From NCBI GenBank assembly GCA_030632525.1, contig DAOVUP010000124.1, positions 1-5,668 of the forward strand: a stretch of DNA of 5,668 nt, given 5' to 3'. The position numbers and the translations under genes were made by a program. Under the pieces are notes generated by a model. It searched no databases, was not told the origin of the DNA, and saw only the letters and a program-made list of their open reading frames with translations. Positions 5,266 through 5,668 of the stretch are shown here, piece after piece (the first letter of the stretch is position 1; the number at the start of each line of letters is the position of its first letter). The stretch comes from Desulfobacteraceae bacterium (GTDB lineage Bacteria; Desulfobacterota; DSM-4660; Desulfatiglandales; Desulfatiglandaceae).

Positions 5266-5412
5266 TAAGAGGCTATCCGAGAATGAGAAATTTTTTGCAA
5301 GGTCAAGGAAGGCGAAGATTTAAACCGCAGGAATACATTGAGTATTTTGAGGATTAAAATCTGAGCCTGACGCAGAGATTGCGAAAAATAGCCATTCTCG
5401 GATAGCCTCTTA
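5266..5412. mobile_element. 147-bp palindromic MITE-like element bounded by TA
   Basis: Perfect 20-bp terminal inverted repeats lie at 5266-5285 and 5393-5412, the left one reading TAAGAGGCTATCCGAGAATG. Inside them the two halves keep pairing imperfectly with no net gap: ATTTTTTGCAA pairs against TTGCGAAAAAT, and AATAC (5332-5336) against GTATT (5342-5346) around a 5-base centre at 5337-5341. The dyad centre is 5339 for both the outermost and the innermost arms. Each end abuts a TA, the target duplicated by Tc1/mariner (IS630) transposases, so a non-autonomous IS630-type MITE is the likely identity. No coding frame lies inside. It sits 85 bases upstream of the FmdB-type start and 16 bases after the stop of the acetate kinase remnant. 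Confidence 0.75.
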
Positions 5413-5428
5413 ACCCTGATAAGATAAA

Positions 5429-5619
5429 TCATTTGAGAGAATTTGCAATCGCCTTTTTTGTCTCTTGAGCGATTTTCAGCTCTTCATTTGTAGGTATTAC
5501 CAAAATTTTGACTTGGCTGTTTTGAGAGTTAATTTCGCTGATTCCGTTTCCGGCCAACTTATTCCGCTCCAAATCAATCTCCATCATCCCCCCCCTATCA
5601 GTGTCTCTCTACGAATATA
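5429..5619 (-). pseudogene. ackA: Acetate kinase C-terminal remnant, frameshifted
   Basis: From 5587 to a TGA at 5431-5429 the minus strand encodes 52 residues. They begin M-M-E-I-D-L-E-R-N-K and contain V-K-I-L-V-I-P-T-N-E-E-L-K-I-A-Q-E-T. This matches the highly conserved acetate kinase C-terminus (G-I-E-I-D-x-x-x-N then V-x-V-L-V-I-P-T-N-E-E-L-x-I-A). Upstream in this frame a TAG occurs at 5611-5609, so the roughly 400-residue enzyme is not intact. In the next frame, Y-I-R-R-E-T-L (5619-5599) resembles the residues normally about 8 before G-I-E-I-D, and the shift falls at a run of eight G (minus strand, 5595-5588). Further upstream I cannot follow the similarity. The fragment lacks the catalytic body and should have no kinase activity. 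A sequencing error in the G run could produce part of the frameshift, but the spacing also appears shortened. Confidence 0.72.
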
Positions 5620-5646
5620 CCCTATCTTCGACATTGCAAACAATAA

Positions 5647-5664
5647 AGGCGCTAAAAAGCGCCT
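5647..5664 (-). terminator. Possible terminator-like hairpin at the right edge
   Basis: AGGCGCT / AGCGCCT forms a perfect 7-bp stem with a 4-base loop. On the minus strand it is followed by TTATTGTTT, a weak T-rich tail, so it could end a transcript entering from outside the window. It lies just upstream of the acetate kinase remnant, consistent with rearranged DNA there. Confidence 0.35.
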
Positions 5665-5668
5665 CAGA

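Overview
The window looks like chromosomal DNA from a Sec-decoding sulfate-reducer-type bacterium, most likely Desulfobacterota. This is inferred from the style of the Cache-domain sensor kinase, the TauE/SafE plus small membrane protein pair, an FmdB zinc-ribbon gene, and a probable short selenoprotein. Base composition is moderate, and the right end (about 5200-5668) is more AT-rich. No rRNA, tRNA, CRISPR array or transposase gene is visible.

Left half, minus strand (2854 down to 1, running off the window): a four-gene two-component cluster. In transcription order it is: a 138-aa protein carrying only a phosphoacceptor (DHp/HisKA-like) helical hairpin; a 162-aa response regulator with a receiver domain and no DNA-binding domain; a 235-aa kinase-like protein whose H-box and ATP-binding motifs look degraded; and a membrane sensor kinase with a periplasmic Cache domain, cut by the window edge just before its own H-box.

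Middle, plus strand (3099-4544): divergent from that cluster are a TauE/SafE-family anion exporter and a small three-helix membrane protein (DUF1634-like). The 244-bp divergent intergenic region holds an imperfect inverted repeat that encloses promoter-like elements in both directions, so the two operons may be co-regulated. The reasonable inference is that the signalling cluster senses a ligand related to the anion the exporter handles (sulfite, sulfonate or another sulfur oxyanion), but nothing in the sequence proves the substrate.

Right part, minus strand (5619 down to 4713): the C-terminal remnant of an acetate kinase gene with a frameshift; a 147-bp perfectly centred palindromic element bounded by TA, resembling a Tc1/mariner (IS630)-type MITE; an FmdB-type zinc-ribbon gene; and a tiny gene that conventional calling misses. 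This last gene starts as a 28-residue membrane peptide, reaches an in-frame TGA, and continues 21 codons to TAG. A hairpin with an AGGTA loop, placed like the E. coli fdhF SECIS, follows the TGA. It is best read as a 50-residue membrane-anchored selenoprotein (Sec29, Cys34) and is the most interesting item here.
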